Below, piece by piece: positions 26,366 through 34,991 of a stretch of 64,000 bases of DNA. The stretch comes from G963674665 sp963674665 (GTDB taxonomy: Bacteria > Desulfobacterota > Desulfovibrionia > Desulfovibrionales > Desulfovibrionaceae). Below the pieces are notes generated by a model, which saw nothing but the letters and a program-made list of their open reading frames with translations, made no database searches and was not told the origin of the DNA. Every line of letters begins with the position of its first letter. Positions within the stretch are counted from its first letter, which is position 1. The translations under genes and the position numbers were made by a program. The stretch is taken from NCBI GenBank assembly GCA_963674665.2, contig CAXXPL010000005.1, forward strand, positions 124,001 through 188,000, in the 5' to 3' direction.

Positions 26366-27223
26366 TCAGCTTGTGGAATCCACAGTGATTGCAAAAAGTT
26401 TTACGATTTCCGTGATTTTTTTCGACATGAGGATTTGGTCGATGGTGGTCGGCTGCCCCAATTGCACACCGATGGTCACATTGGTGGGGGTCTCGATGTA
26501 GTCGATGATCTCCTGCATGGTGGAGGCCGCCTGCAACTGTTGACGACTCCTGGCCCGTTCGATGTCCTCGCGCAGTCCGGCCACGAGAAAGTCGATGATT
26601 TCACCCTCGTCAACCTGGGCGATCTGCACGAGCTTGCGCAGCAGGGAATGGTCCTCGTAGGCGAAGAACAACTGCTGCACCACAAGGTTGTCGAAATTCA
26701 AGGCCTTGATCTTAACCAGGTCGAAATTGAAGCACTCGATCCTGGCGTGGATCACTCCCACGTCCATGATGTCCATGCGCAGGTCCTGCAGCAGGAAGGC
26801 CTGCTTTTCAGGGACGTAGGCATACTGCACGTCCACATCCGCGAACAGCTCCTCGTAGCCAAGGTCTTTGACGTCCTTGTAGTCGGAGCCGAGGTTTTCC
26901 TCGTTCACCGCCATGCTCGCCCCTTTGAGGGTAACCTTGGCGTGCAGCGGCGGTTTGTGCTTCACATCGATGTCGTGGACAATGATGGTGTTGATGTGTG
27001 CCTTCTGGCCGGTGGGGAGGGTGACATGCACATCGTTCACCGCCAGGTTCATGTCCATGACGCGCACTTCCACGTCACGGAAGCCGATGTCGGCTCTTTC
27101 CTTGACGCGGGCGGTGGCGCTCCGCAGCTTGGCGTCGATGTAGTGCGCGGCGAATATTTTCAGGCCCAGCACGCAGCTGGACATAAGGAGCAGGACACAG
27201 CCCAGAAGAAGGAGTTTTTTCAT
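26366..27223 (-). CDS. Membrane-anchored protein of unknown function, AsmA/DUF748-like shape
   Basis: A 285-residue protein with an N-terminal hydrophobic segment (LLLLGCVLLLMSSCVLGL) and then beta-strand-rich sequence with repeated short patterns (FRDVEVRVMDMNLAVNDVHV, THVKALNFDNLVV type). This resembles the start of AsmA-like periplasmic proteins, but is much shorter and no signature was recognised. It precedes the penicillin-binding protein gene by 19 bp, so an envelope role is likely. Confidence 0.6.
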   Translation of the reverse strand: MKKLLLLGCVLLLMSSCVLGLKIFAAHYIDAKLRSATARVKERADIGFRDVEVRVMDMNLAVNDVHVTLPTGQKAHINTIIVHDIDVKHKPPLHAKVTLKGASMAVNEENLGSDYKDVKDLGYEELFADVDVQYAYVPEKQAFLLQDLRMDIMDVGVIHARIECFNFDLVKIKALNFDNLVVQQLFFAYEDHSLLRKLVQIAQVDEGEIIDFLVAGLREDIERARSRQQLQAASTMQEIIDYIETPTNVTIGVQLGQPTTIDQILMSKKITEIVKLFAITVDSTS

Positions 27224-27599
27224 GTCATCGTGTTCACATAATAGAGGCGCGGTCCCCAGGAGAGTGTCGCGCGAAGACGGCGCCGGACCGCCATGTCAGC
27301 CCGTTTCCATATATTTGACGTCATCAGGCCTCGCCAAATTCCGCAGGCTGATCCCACCTATATTGCAACGCATAATGCCTGACTGTCAATGGCGGTTTGT
27401 CCTCTTCGGATATTGCAGCAAGCGCCACGGGGTGCGGAAAAAGTGCAAAGAATTGTTGTGCGATTGTGTGGAAAAACATCAGGGGAAAAGGTATATTCGG
27501 GATTCAGGTCACTGAACGTTACAGTATGCGAGGCGGAGCATTGGTTCTGCGCCGCAGTGAGGGCGTGAACATCATTGGACAATACCCTGCGAGTTATTC
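27224..27599. other. Divergent intergenic region before the lytic transglycosylase gene
   Basis: These 376 bp separate two divergent cell-wall genes. No gene, RNA or strong operator was recognised. It must hold both promoters. Confidence 0.4.
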
Positions 27600-29549
27600 A
27601 TGACATCAGTATTTCGAAAAATTTCCAACTTCCTGGTCGTTATAATAGTCATTGTCGCCGCCTGCATCCCTGGCAGAGCCCTGGCCAACATCTGGAAACC
27701 TCTTGAGGATCGCCTTGTGGAGGACGGATTCCCGCGCAAGGAAATCCACACCCTGTTCTCCAGGCCCGAGGTCGCCTATTCTTCCAAGCCTTTGCGTCAG
27801 AAGCTACGGAGCCTGTACCGCCGGGATTTCAGTGGACGGCGCATGCAACGTATCCAGACGGCGCTGCAAAAGCAAGGATTCGCCGTCGGCAAGGCGGACG
27901 GGGTCTACGGTGCGAAGACCGCCGCCGCCATCAAGAAATTCCAGAAAAAGGCGGGGCTGGAAGTAAACGGCATCCCCTCCAAAGAACTCGAGGAACATCT
28001 CCTTGGGGTGGATTCGATCACGGCTCGGGGGTGGACCTCCAGGGTCTACGACTCCGCGAAACACCCCCTCTGGCTGGCCGAGGCCAGGGCCTTTGGCATC
28101 GAGAACAGGCCGCACTTTTTGCGCATGTCCAGGGAGTATGGCGTGCCGCCCGAGATCGTCGGCGGCATCATCACCGTGGAGACGCGCCAGGGAACCTTTC
28201 TCGGAGGGGAGCCCGCCATGCTTCCCCTGGCCAGTATGGCCCTGGGGACCGACTACGAGCTGGTGAAGCCCATGTTCAAGGGCATCAGGATGATCGGGGA
28301 GCAGACCGAGTGGCTGAAGAGCATCTCCAAGGCCCGGGCGGATTGGGCCTATGACGAACTCAAGGCCCTGTTGGCCCATGCCCGGGAGTTGGGGCGCGAT
28401 CCCCTGGCTGTCATCGGCTCCCCATACGGGGCCATCGGCATTGCCCAGTTCATGCCCAGCAACATCCCCAAACACGGTGTGGACGGCGACAGGGACGGCA
28501 AGGTGGACCTGTTCACCCCCGCGGATGCCATTCACAGCGCCGGGCGTTATATCCACGACTACGGATGGGGGCCTTCCACCAAGACCTTGGACCAGATGCG
28601 CACAGTGCTTTTCGGCTACAACCACAGTCAGCGCTACGTGAACTCTGTTCTCACAGTGGCCGGGCATCTCCAGCGAGCCTTCAAGCCAGTGGAAATGAAA
28701 CGCCCCGGAAAGACCGTGCGCGTCCGCACTGCCGGGGAGCTGTTGCAGGCCATACGCCCCGGCGCGCACGTGATCCTGGAGAGCGGGGTCTACGACCTGG
28801 CCGGCGCTCCACGAACCGCCTCTGTTGGGGTACGTTGGCTGCAGGGCGCGCCCGTTTTTTTCGATGTGCCGGACCTCACCCTGGAGGCCGAGGAGGTCGC
28901 AGTGCTGATCAGCGTGGCCAGGAGCGCTCCTGTCCTGTTGTGCGCCAAATGCCCCAACCTGAGACTCGTGAACCTTCTCTTTCGCCATCCCACCCCAAAA
29001 AGGGGAGCGCGTCCCGACAAGGGAGCGGCGCTGCTGGCCCTGGAGAGCTGTTCTGGGGCGCGCCTGGAGTTTTGTCAGTTCCTGGGGGGCGACGCCTTTC
29101 CCGGGAGTCGGGCCCTTGGAGGCCCGGGACTTATGTTGCGCAAGTCCAATGATGTTTCATTGCGGCATTGCCTGTTCAACGGAGTCGGAGGCGCGACCCC
29201 CGCTCTGGAAGTGGAGCAGTGCCCGGGAGCGGTTTTTCACGATGTGGTCATGCAGGACAACCCCGGCACCCCTCTGGCAGTGCTGCAGGAAAGCCCAGAC
29301 GCAGTGTTCGAGAACTGCCTGCTGCGGCGTAACGGCCCCTTTCCCGCCACCTCGGGCAAAAAAGCGGTAAAAGGAAGCAAAGAAGCGGAAAAGGACACAA
29401 GCACCATGTTTTCCCTGCTCCGGGGGAATAGCTCCCTTTTTCTGAAGAACTCCCTGCTCACGGACAACCTGTACGGGCAATTGACCGATGCCCCACCGGC
29501 GCTGAAGGAACAAGAGATCTATTCAAAACGGAACAAGTTCAAACAATAA
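27600..29549 (+). CDS. MltB-type lytic transglycosylase fused to a parallel beta-helix
   Basis: A 649-residue exported protein. A signal peptide (FLVVIIVIVAACIPGRALA) is followed by a peptidoglycan-binding domain (IQTALQKQGFAVGKADGVYG), then the SLT_2/MltB catalytic domain with IVGGIITVETRQGTFLG (catalytic Glu) and IGIAQFMPSN. MltB enzymes cut glycan strands and leave anhydro-ends. Residues from about 365 onward are different: regular 20-25 residue repeats (LTLEAEEVAVLISVARSAPV, ARLEFCQFLGGDAF, VSLRHCLFNGVGGA) that read as a right-handed beta-helix. Such a fusion is not usual for this enzyme. The two regions are in one frame. Confidence 0.85.
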   Translation: MTSVFRKISNFLVVIIVIVAACIPGRALANIWKPLEDRLVEDGFPRKEIHTLFSRPEVAYSSKPLRQKLRSLYRRDFSGRRMQRIQTALQKQGFAVGKADGVYGAKTAAAIKKFQKKAGLEVNGIPSKELEEHLLGVDSITARGWTSRVYDSAKHPLWLAEARAFGIENRPHFLRMSREYGVPPEIVGGIITVETRQGTFLGGEPAMLPLASMALGTDYELVKPMFKGIRMIGEQTEWLKSISKARADWAYDELKALLAHARELGRDPLAVIGSPYGAIGIAQFMPSNIPKHGVDGDRDGKVDLFTPADAIHSAGRYIHDYGWGPSTKTLDQMRTVLFGYNHSQRYVNSVLTVAGHLQRAFKPVEMKRPGKTVRVRTAGELLQAIRPGAHVILESGVYDLAGAPRTASVGVRWLQGAPVFFDVPDLTLEAEEVAVLISVARSAPVLLCAKCPNLRLVNLLFRHPTPKRGARPDKGAALLALESCSGARLEFCQFLGGDAFPGSRALGGPGLMLRKSNDVSLRHCLFNGVGGATPALEVEQCPGAVFHDVVMQDNPGTPLAVLQESPDAVFENCLLRRNGPFPATSGKKAVKGSKEAEKDTSTMFSLLRGNSSLFLKNSLLTDNLYGQLTDAPPALKEQEIYSKRNKFKQ

Positions 29550-29882
29550 TAAGGAAAGAGTGAGAAGAGTATTTACGAGGGGGAAACCTCATCGCTGCTA
29601 TCGCCATCCGTAAGGAGCAAAACGACTTCACCAAAGGGCTGCCGCTCTCAATAAAGGTTCTCCCCCCGGACCCCTTCCAAAGATTTTTGATTTGCCTGAA
29701 CAGTCGACAGGAAAATTTGTCGATCGTATAATATCGGTTTGCTAATTTTGTATTCTTATGTATACTATATGCATAGAATGTATTGAATCTGGCAATATGC
29801 TTCAAAAATGATTGTTCTTTTGCCGAGTGCTTTGTTGGAATCATTTTGTCGTTGTTTTAATGCTATTAACGGAGGTGCATGA
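29550..29882. other. AT-rich intergenic region with a hairpin element
   Basis: After mltB comes a hairpin with a long loop: GAGGGGGAAACCT (from 29577) pairs with AGGTTCTCCCCC (to 29667), of the G-rich family. The last 150 bp are strongly AT-rich and lead into the TPR gene. No gene is seen. Confidence 0.45.
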
Positions 29883-30521
29883 GTGAATAAAACATTTTAT
29901 GTTATAAATTGCACCATGTGTTTTTTTGTTGTGGCTTGTTTTTCAATCAAGGTGGCATACTCATTCGAGTTGCCGGATAGTTGTACCCAAGCTGTAAAGC
30001 TTCGCGGTTCAGGTAGTAAAAATTATTCAATGATTATTGATCTTTATAATGAGTGTCTACAGGGTAATTTGAGCCCTGGGAATAAAGTGGTTACATATTT
30101 AAATCGCGGAAATGCCAAAAGATTAAAAGGAGATTTGGATGGGTCAATTGATGACTATAGTAATGCTATACAGATTGATAGCAACTCTTATTTTGCGTAT
30201 GATAATCGTGGCGCAGCCCGTGGTGAGGGTGGGGACCTTGATGGAGCTATAGTAGATTGTACGAAAGCTATTAACCTAAATCCGCAATTTGTTAAGGCAT
30301 GTATTAATCGTGGTTTTGCCCGGAAGTATAAAAATGATTTTGATGGAGCTATTGTCGACTTTACGAAAGCTATTAGCCTAGATCCTCAGAATGCTGAGGT
30401 GTACGGCTATCGGGGTCACGTGCGAAAGCAGAAAGGTGATATTTCTGGGGCTGAATCAGATTTTAAAAAATATCACGAACTTAATCCAATGAGAAATCCC
30501 CCGGCTTTGCCGGGGGACTGA
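29883..30521 (+). CDS. TPR-repeat secreted protein, AT-rich
   Basis: A 212-residue protein with a signal peptide (CTMCFFVVACFSIKVAYS) and four TPR units (YLNRGNAKRLKGDLDGSIDD, YDNRGAARGEGGDLDGAIVD, CINRGFARKYKNDFDGAIVD, YGYRGHVRKQKGDISGAESD). TPRs bind partner proteins; here probably in the periplasm. A GTG at 29883 is preceded by GGAGGTG five bases upstream. Codon use is clearly more AT-rich than its neighbours, which suggests transfer. The last codons (NPPALPGD) lie within a hairpin of IS200-like form, so the C-terminus may be altered. Confidence 0.8.
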   Translation: MNKTFYVINCTMCFFVVACFSIKVAYSFELPDSCTQAVKLRGSGSKNYSMIIDLYNECLQGNLSPGNKVVTYLNRGNAKRLKGDLDGSIDDYSNAIQIDSNSYFAYDNRGAARGEGGDLDGAIVDCTKAINLNPQFVKACINRGFARKYKNDFDGAIVDFTKAISLDPQNAEVYGYRGHVRKQKGDISGAESDFKKYHELNPMRNPPALPGD

Positions 30522-30560
30522 CTAAGTTTGACTTCCCAATAGAACCGCCACGGTTCCTGT
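30490..30560. repeat. Paired hairpins resembling an IS200/IS605-type end
   Basis: CCCCCGGC, TTT, GCCGGGGG (30498-30516) is followed by GAACCG, CCA, CGGTTC (30542-30556). Hairpins of this kind mark the ends of IS200-like elements and derived small elements. No transposase is nearby. The first hairpin overlaps the end of the TPR gene. Confidence 0.45.
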
Positions 30561-30626
30561 AGCTATTTGAGTATAGTATTTTTCCCATCTCACATAGCGG
30601 ATTATGATGTTGCGACAAGGTATTAT

Positions 30627-31160
30627 CTACAACGCCAGCATTCCGGCCGCCAGGGCCTGCTCAGTCAGGGTATCCATGAGGGGGCCGTGGTCGTGTCCGG
30701 CCAGGTGCACCAGCCCGTGGGCAAGGAGCCTGAGGGTGTGGGCATCCAGGGGCTGCCCGTAGAGAAAGGCCTCCCGCCGCACTGTCTCGGGCGCCAGGAC
30801 CAGCAGCCCCAGGTGTTCCTGGTCCTCTTCCTCGTCGTCATCATCCGAATCGTCGAGCCCCTGGTCCTGGTAATCCTCCAGAGGCGCTGCCTCCAAGGCC
30901 GGGAAGTCCTCGTCGGACAGTGGTTCCAGATCGGCTTCCAGGGTAATGTTCGAGGGAAAGCTGAGGATATTGGTGGGGCCCGGGCAGCCCAGGAACTCCA
31001 GGTTGAGTTCGGCCATTCTGGCGTCGTTGGCCAGTTCCAGGTCCAGTGAGCAGTCTTCCAGGCCCAGGGAATCGAGCATGGCCTCCAACACCCGGATCAG
31101 GTCGAAGCGCCCCAGCGGGAGAAGGTGAGTCAGCCCCTGGGTCTTGCGGGTGGTGATCAC
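30627..31160 (-). CDS. ybeY: Endoribonuclease YbeY
   Basis: A 177-residue metal-dependent RNase used in 16S rRNA 3'-end processing and ribosome quality control. The zinc motif HGLVHLAGHDHG is near residues 147-158 and the earlier TNILSFPS motif is present. Between them an acidic insert (DDSDDDDEEED) makes it longer than the usual about 155 residues. Its ATG overlaps the TGA of the upstream 7TM-HD gene by four bases. The order phoH, 7TM-HD, ybeY is a common operon in bacteria. Confidence 0.93.
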   Translation of the reverse strand: MITTRKTQGLTHLLPLGRFDLIRVLEAMLDSLGLEDCSLDLELANDARMAELNLEFLGCPGPTNILSFPSNITLEADLEPLSDEDFPALEAAPLEDYQDQGLDDSDDDDEEEDQEHLGLLVLAPETVRREAFLYGQPLDAHTLRLLAHGLVHLAGHDHGPLMDTLTEQALAAGMLAL

Positions 31161-33577
31161 TGCAGGGGCTCCCGCCGCTCGTCATTCTGCTCGTCCCCCT
31201 GATCGCTGGTGGACAGGGAACTGGGCAGGGTCCTTTCCAGTGGGGGGGCGGGTTCGTTTTTGGGTTCCGTGGCCTTGGCCTGTTGTTTGGCCTGGTCCTT
31301 GGGTTGATCCTTGGCCTGATCCTTGACCTGGTCCTTGGTCTGGCTCGGGTATTCGATGCGCTGGTGGAAAATGCCGGTAAGGATGCGGTGGAAGGTCTCA
31401 CTGAGCATGTTGAGGTCTTTGAGGGTGAGTTGGGAATCGTCCAACTGCCCCTCTGTGAAGATCTTTCTGGTCATGTTCTCGATATGCCCCTTGATCCTGC
31501 TGGGCGTGGGGTCGATGAGCGCCCGGCTGGATGCCTCGATGGCGTCGGCCAACATCACGATGCCCGCCTCCTTGGACTGTGGCTTGGGGCCGGGGTAGCG
31601 GTAGTCCTCTTCCCGGACTTTTTCCGCGCCACGGCTGTGGGCCTGCTCCAGGGCCTTGTTGTGGAAATAGGCGATGAGGGAGGTGCCGTGGTGCTGCTGG
31701 AGGATGTCCGTGATCTCCTGGCCGAGCTTGTGCTGCGTGGCCAACTCCACGCCTTTTTTCACGTGGGAGATGAGGATCAGCGCGCTCATGGAAGGGGCGA
31801 GCTTGTCATGGGGGTTCTTGGTGCGGAATTGGTTCTCGATGAAATATTGCGGGTTCTTGAGCTTGCCGATGTCGTGATACAGGGCCGCCACCTTGCATAG
31901 CAGGGCATTGGCGCCGATGGCTCTGGCTCCCGCCTCCACCATGTTGGATACGATGAGGGAGTGGTGATAGGTGCCCGGTACCGCCACCATGAGCTCCTGC
32001 AGCAGGGGCTGCTCCAGGTTCATGAGCTCCATGAGCCGGAAGCGCGAGGTGTAGCCGAAGACCATCTCCACGATGGGGCTGAAGGCGAACACCACCAGAA
32101 GGCTCATGAGTCCGCTGATCAGCACGAAGGCCGCCTCCACGCCCATGCTGGTCAGGCCGCGATAGGTGAGAAAGTTCAGGCCCATCCATATGACCAACAG
32201 CCCCCCGATGAGGGGCAGCACGCTCTTGAGTACCTCGGGGCGGGTTTCGGCCCGTTTGATCAACAACATCTGCAGGCAGGCGCCCAGGAAATAGAAAAGG
32301 AACATGTCCAGGCCGCCGTCGATCATCTGGCAGGTGAGAAAGCTCAGTAAAATGTAGGAGAACAGACAGATCCTGGGGGTGAGGAACAGGGCCAGGAGCC
32401 CGGCCGCACCTGCCATGGGATAGGAGTAGGGGAACATGTCGGCCGAAATGAAGGTGAGCTTGTCCGCGATGGTCGCGTCCATGGAGGAGAGCAGCCTGGC
32501 CGGCAGCACGAAGAGCAGTACCATGGTGCCGATGAGCAGGGCGTCGCGGTTGGCCAGCGGCTTGATCAGCTTGCCCGTGGCGCGGAACATCAGCCCCACC
32601 GAGAGCATCAAACCGATGATGAACACGCCCAGGGGGCGGTACCACTCGAAATATTCCTGCTCCTGCGTGAACAGGGCCTGGAGCTTGAGCTGGGTCTGCT
32701 CGTCCACGCGCTGTCCGGCGCGGACAATGACCTCGCCGCGCTTGATGTGATAGTATACCGGGTCAACAGAGGCCATGACCTGTTCAAGGCGTTTCTTGGT
32801 GGCCTCTGGGTTGAGGACGAGGCTCGGCTCGATGAGGGGGTTCAGGAAGGCCAGGATGGCCCGGCGCACTCGCCAGGACTTGCCGAGATCTGTGCGCAGG
32901 TACTCCTCCAGGCGGTTCTTGAAGCTCTGGACGTCCATGATCTGGTACACGTCCAGAAGCAGGGACTCCTCGCCTTCCTGGATGAAGTCGCGGATCAGGA
33001 TGCCGTTCTCGAAGCGTTGCAGGTTCCTGTTGTCCATGACCACGCCCAGGCGCATGTGCTCCACTACCCAGGGCAGCACGCGGATGAGCACGGTGTTCTG
33101 GATTTCATTGTTCCTGAGCAGGGAAAGGGTCTGGCTGCCGAGCTCGGTGTTGAGGTATTCTGCGATTTGCCAGCGGACCTGGTCCATCTGGCTCATGCGG
33201 GCCTTGTTGAGTTGCGCGAATATCTTGCCCACCTGGTTTTCCAGGTTCTCGGCCTTTTCAAGAGTGAGATCGAAGATGGGTGGCTGCTTGCGGGCCACCT
33301 CCTCCCGCTTTGCCTCGGTGGATTCCTTTTCCTCCACGAGCAGGTCCCGTGGAGCCGTAACATCCTGGGTGGCGACCTCGCCCGCGGTGTACACCTGAAC
33401 CTCGGGCTCCAGCCTGAGGCCCGCCAGGGCGCTGCAGACCAGGAGCACAAGCAGCATGTAGCGGATGCCGGCCTTGTGCTGCTGGGCAAAGGGTTTGACC
33501 GGGGCAATGCCGCCGGAGCCCGTCTGCTGCTTTTTGCCGCTGGAGGATTTCTTAGCGGTTTTGGTCGTTTTGCTCAT
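31157..33577 (-). CDS. 7TM-HD phosphodiesterase (PgpH family)
   Basis: An 806-residue membrane protein. A basic cytoplasmic start and one helix lead to a large extracytoplasmic domain, then seven membrane helices (residues about 330-520) and a cytoplasmic HD domain with AALYHDIGKLKNP near residue 565 and further His ligands (QQHHGTSL). PgpH-type proteins degrade cyclic di-AMP; whether that is the substrate here is inferred. Start at the ATG 33577, inside the end of phoH (26-base overlap). The C-terminal tail is a Gln/Lys/Asp repeat (KDQVKDQAKDQPKDQAK). Confidence 0.85.
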   Translation of the reverse strand: MSKTTKTAKKSSSGKKQQTGSGGIAPVKPFAQQHKAGIRYMLLVLLVCSALAGLRLEPEVQVYTAGEVATQDVTAPRDLLVEEKESTEAKREEVARKQPPIFDLTLEKAENLENQVGKIFAQLNKARMSQMDQVRWQIAEYLNTELGSQTLSLLRNNEIQNTVLIRVLPWVVEHMRLGVVMDNRNLQRFENGILIRDFIQEGEESLLLDVYQIMDVQSFKNRLEEYLRTDLGKSWRVRRAILAFLNPLIEPSLVLNPEATKKRLEQVMASVDPVYYHIKRGEVIVRAGQRVDEQTQLKLQALFTQEQEYFEWYRPLGVFIIGLMLSVGLMFRATGKLIKPLANRDALLIGTMVLLFVLPARLLSSMDATIADKLTFISADMFPYSYPMAGAAGLLALFLTPRICLFSYILLSFLTCQMIDGGLDMFLFYFLGACLQMLLIKRAETRPEVLKSVLPLIGGLLVIWMGLNFLTYRGLTSMGVEAAFVLISGLMSLLVVFAFSPIVEMVFGYTSRFRLMELMNLEQPLLQELMVAVPGTYHHSLIVSNMVEAGARAIGANALLCKVAALYHDIGKLKNPQYFIENQFRTKNPHDKLAPSMSALILISHVKKGVELATQHKLGQEITDILQQHHGTSLIAYFHNKALEQAHSRGAEKVREEDYRYPGPKPQSKEAGIVMLADAIEASSRALIDPTPSRIKGHIENMTRKIFTEGQLDDSQLTLKDLNMLSETFHRILTGIFHQRIEYPSQTKDQVKDQAKDQPKDQAKQQAKATEPKNEPAPPLERTLPSSLSTSDQGDEQNDERREPLQ

Positions 33578-34586
33578 AAGCCAACACAATCCTTCGCACC
33601 AGGGGATGCCGGATCACGTCATGTTCATGAAAATGGATGAACCGCACGCCCTTCACGTCCTTGAGGATGCGCTGGGCCTGGACCAGTCCCGATCGTTCGT
33701 CGGGTTTGGCCTCTGCGCCGCGCCCCCCGCGAGTGTAGCGGCCGGGTTGCGGTGGAAGGTCTATCTGGGTGATGTCCCCGGTGATCACGGCCTTGGATCC
33801 GAAACCCAGGCGCGTGAGCAGCATCTTCATCTGCTCCGGGGTGGTGTTCTGGGCCTCGTCGAGGATGATGAAGGAGTCGCTCAGGGTGCGGCCCCTCATG
33901 AAGGCCAGGGGCGCAACCTCGATGACGCCGTTCTCCATCATGTCCGTGACCTTGCGGAAGTCCATCATGTCGTGCAGCGCATCATACAGGGGGCGGAGAT
34001 AGGGGTTGACTTTCTCCACCATGTCGCCGGGCAAAAAGCCCAGCTTTTCCCCAGCTTCAACGGCGGGGCGCACCAGCACCAGCCGCTTCACGCGCCGGGA
34101 GAGCAGGTGCGACAGGGCCATGGCCACGGCCAGGTAAGTTTTTCCGGTGCCGGCAGGGCCGATGCCGAAGACCATGTCGTTGTCACGAATGGCCTGAACA
34201 TAATCCCGCTGGCTCAGGCTCTTGGGCGCGATGGTGCGCTTGGGCGCGGTTACGAAAATCTCGTCCTCGAAAAATTTCTTGAGCTCGGCGCCCGGCTCCC
34301 TGGATAGGATGGTCAGGGCGTGGGCCAGATCGTTTTTGTAAAGGGAGTGCCCTCTCTTGAGCAGGCCATAGGCCTGAACAAGAAGATTGGCTACAAGGGC
34401 GAGGCGGTCCTCATCCTCGCACCGCAGGGTGAGCATGGAACCACGGCTTTGGATATCCACGCCGCTGTCCTTGGAAAGCATTTCCAGGTGTGTGCTGTCC
34501 GGTCCGAAAAGGTCCCTGGCCAGAGCGGCGTCATCAAACTCGAGGCTGCGCTGAAACACGGCGCATTCCGTCAAATTATCTTGCAT
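33552..34586 (-). CDS. phoH: PhoH-family ATPase
   Basis: A 344-residue cytoplasmic NTPase with the PhoH domain: Walker A GPAGTGKTYLAVA near residue 142, IILDEAQNTTPEQMKMLLTRLG and GDITQIDLP. PhoH-like proteins are thought to be RNA helicase/ATPases; the operon with ybeY supports a part in RNA handling. An ATG at 34586 is used; a GTG at 34613 is an alternative with no better ribosome site. An N-terminal KH-like part (LEMLSKDSGVDIQSRG) is present as in the family. Confidence 0.9.
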   Translation of the reverse strand: MQDNLTECAVFQRSLEFDDAALARDLFGPDSTHLEMLSKDSGVDIQSRGSMLTLRCEDEDRLALVANLLVQAYGLLKRGHSLYKNDLAHALTILSREPGAELKKFFEDEIFVTAPKRTIAPKSLSQRDYVQAIRDNDMVFGIGPAGTGKTYLAVAMALSHLLSRRVKRLVLVRPAVEAGEKLGFLPGDMVEKVNPYLRPLYDALHDMMDFRKVTDMMENGVIEVAPLAFMRGRTLSDSFIILDEAQNTTPEQMKMLLTRLGFGSKAVITGDITQIDLPPQPGRYTRGGRGAEAKPDERSGLVQAQRILKDVKGVRFIHFHEHDVIRHPLVRRIVLAYEQNDQNR

Positions 34587-34991
34587 ATGTGATTGTTCGT
34601 CTCCCGGAAGCACTCAGTCGGCATCGCGTCAAACATGCGCGGGACCCCAAAAGGCGCCCGAGGCAATGTTCCTGTGTAGTTTTGATCCAAGGGCACGAGG
34701 CGTTGACCCTGGACAAGGACCGGACGGAGTACTCCCTGGTTTAGATCCCCTGATCGGCGCCACGACCCACGGGCGCATCCGGGGGTGGGGGCAAGCCCCA
34801 ATGCTGTCTTCAGCACTTTAATACAGTTGATGTGGATGTCAAAGGGAAATGCGGGTGACAAGGGGGATGACCGGTCTTGTTCCACCGGGCTGTATACGGA
34901 GGAGAACGGGTGCACTGGTGTCATTTTCAAGGTTTTATGTTGCGTGCGCCCCTCGGATGCTGGATGGTGGACAACCGTATGAAACAAGGCT
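34587..34991. other. Intergenic region between the NFACT gene and phoH
   Basis: These 405 bp hold no convincing gene. A small GGGG-CTTG-CCCC hairpin near 34790 is the only structure seen. The region must contain the promoter for the phoH operon. Confidence 0.4.

Noticed and set aside
34614..34990. Riboswitch or RNA gene upstream of phoH
   Set aside because: Only a tiny GGGG-CTTG-CCCC hairpin was found; no known conserved core.
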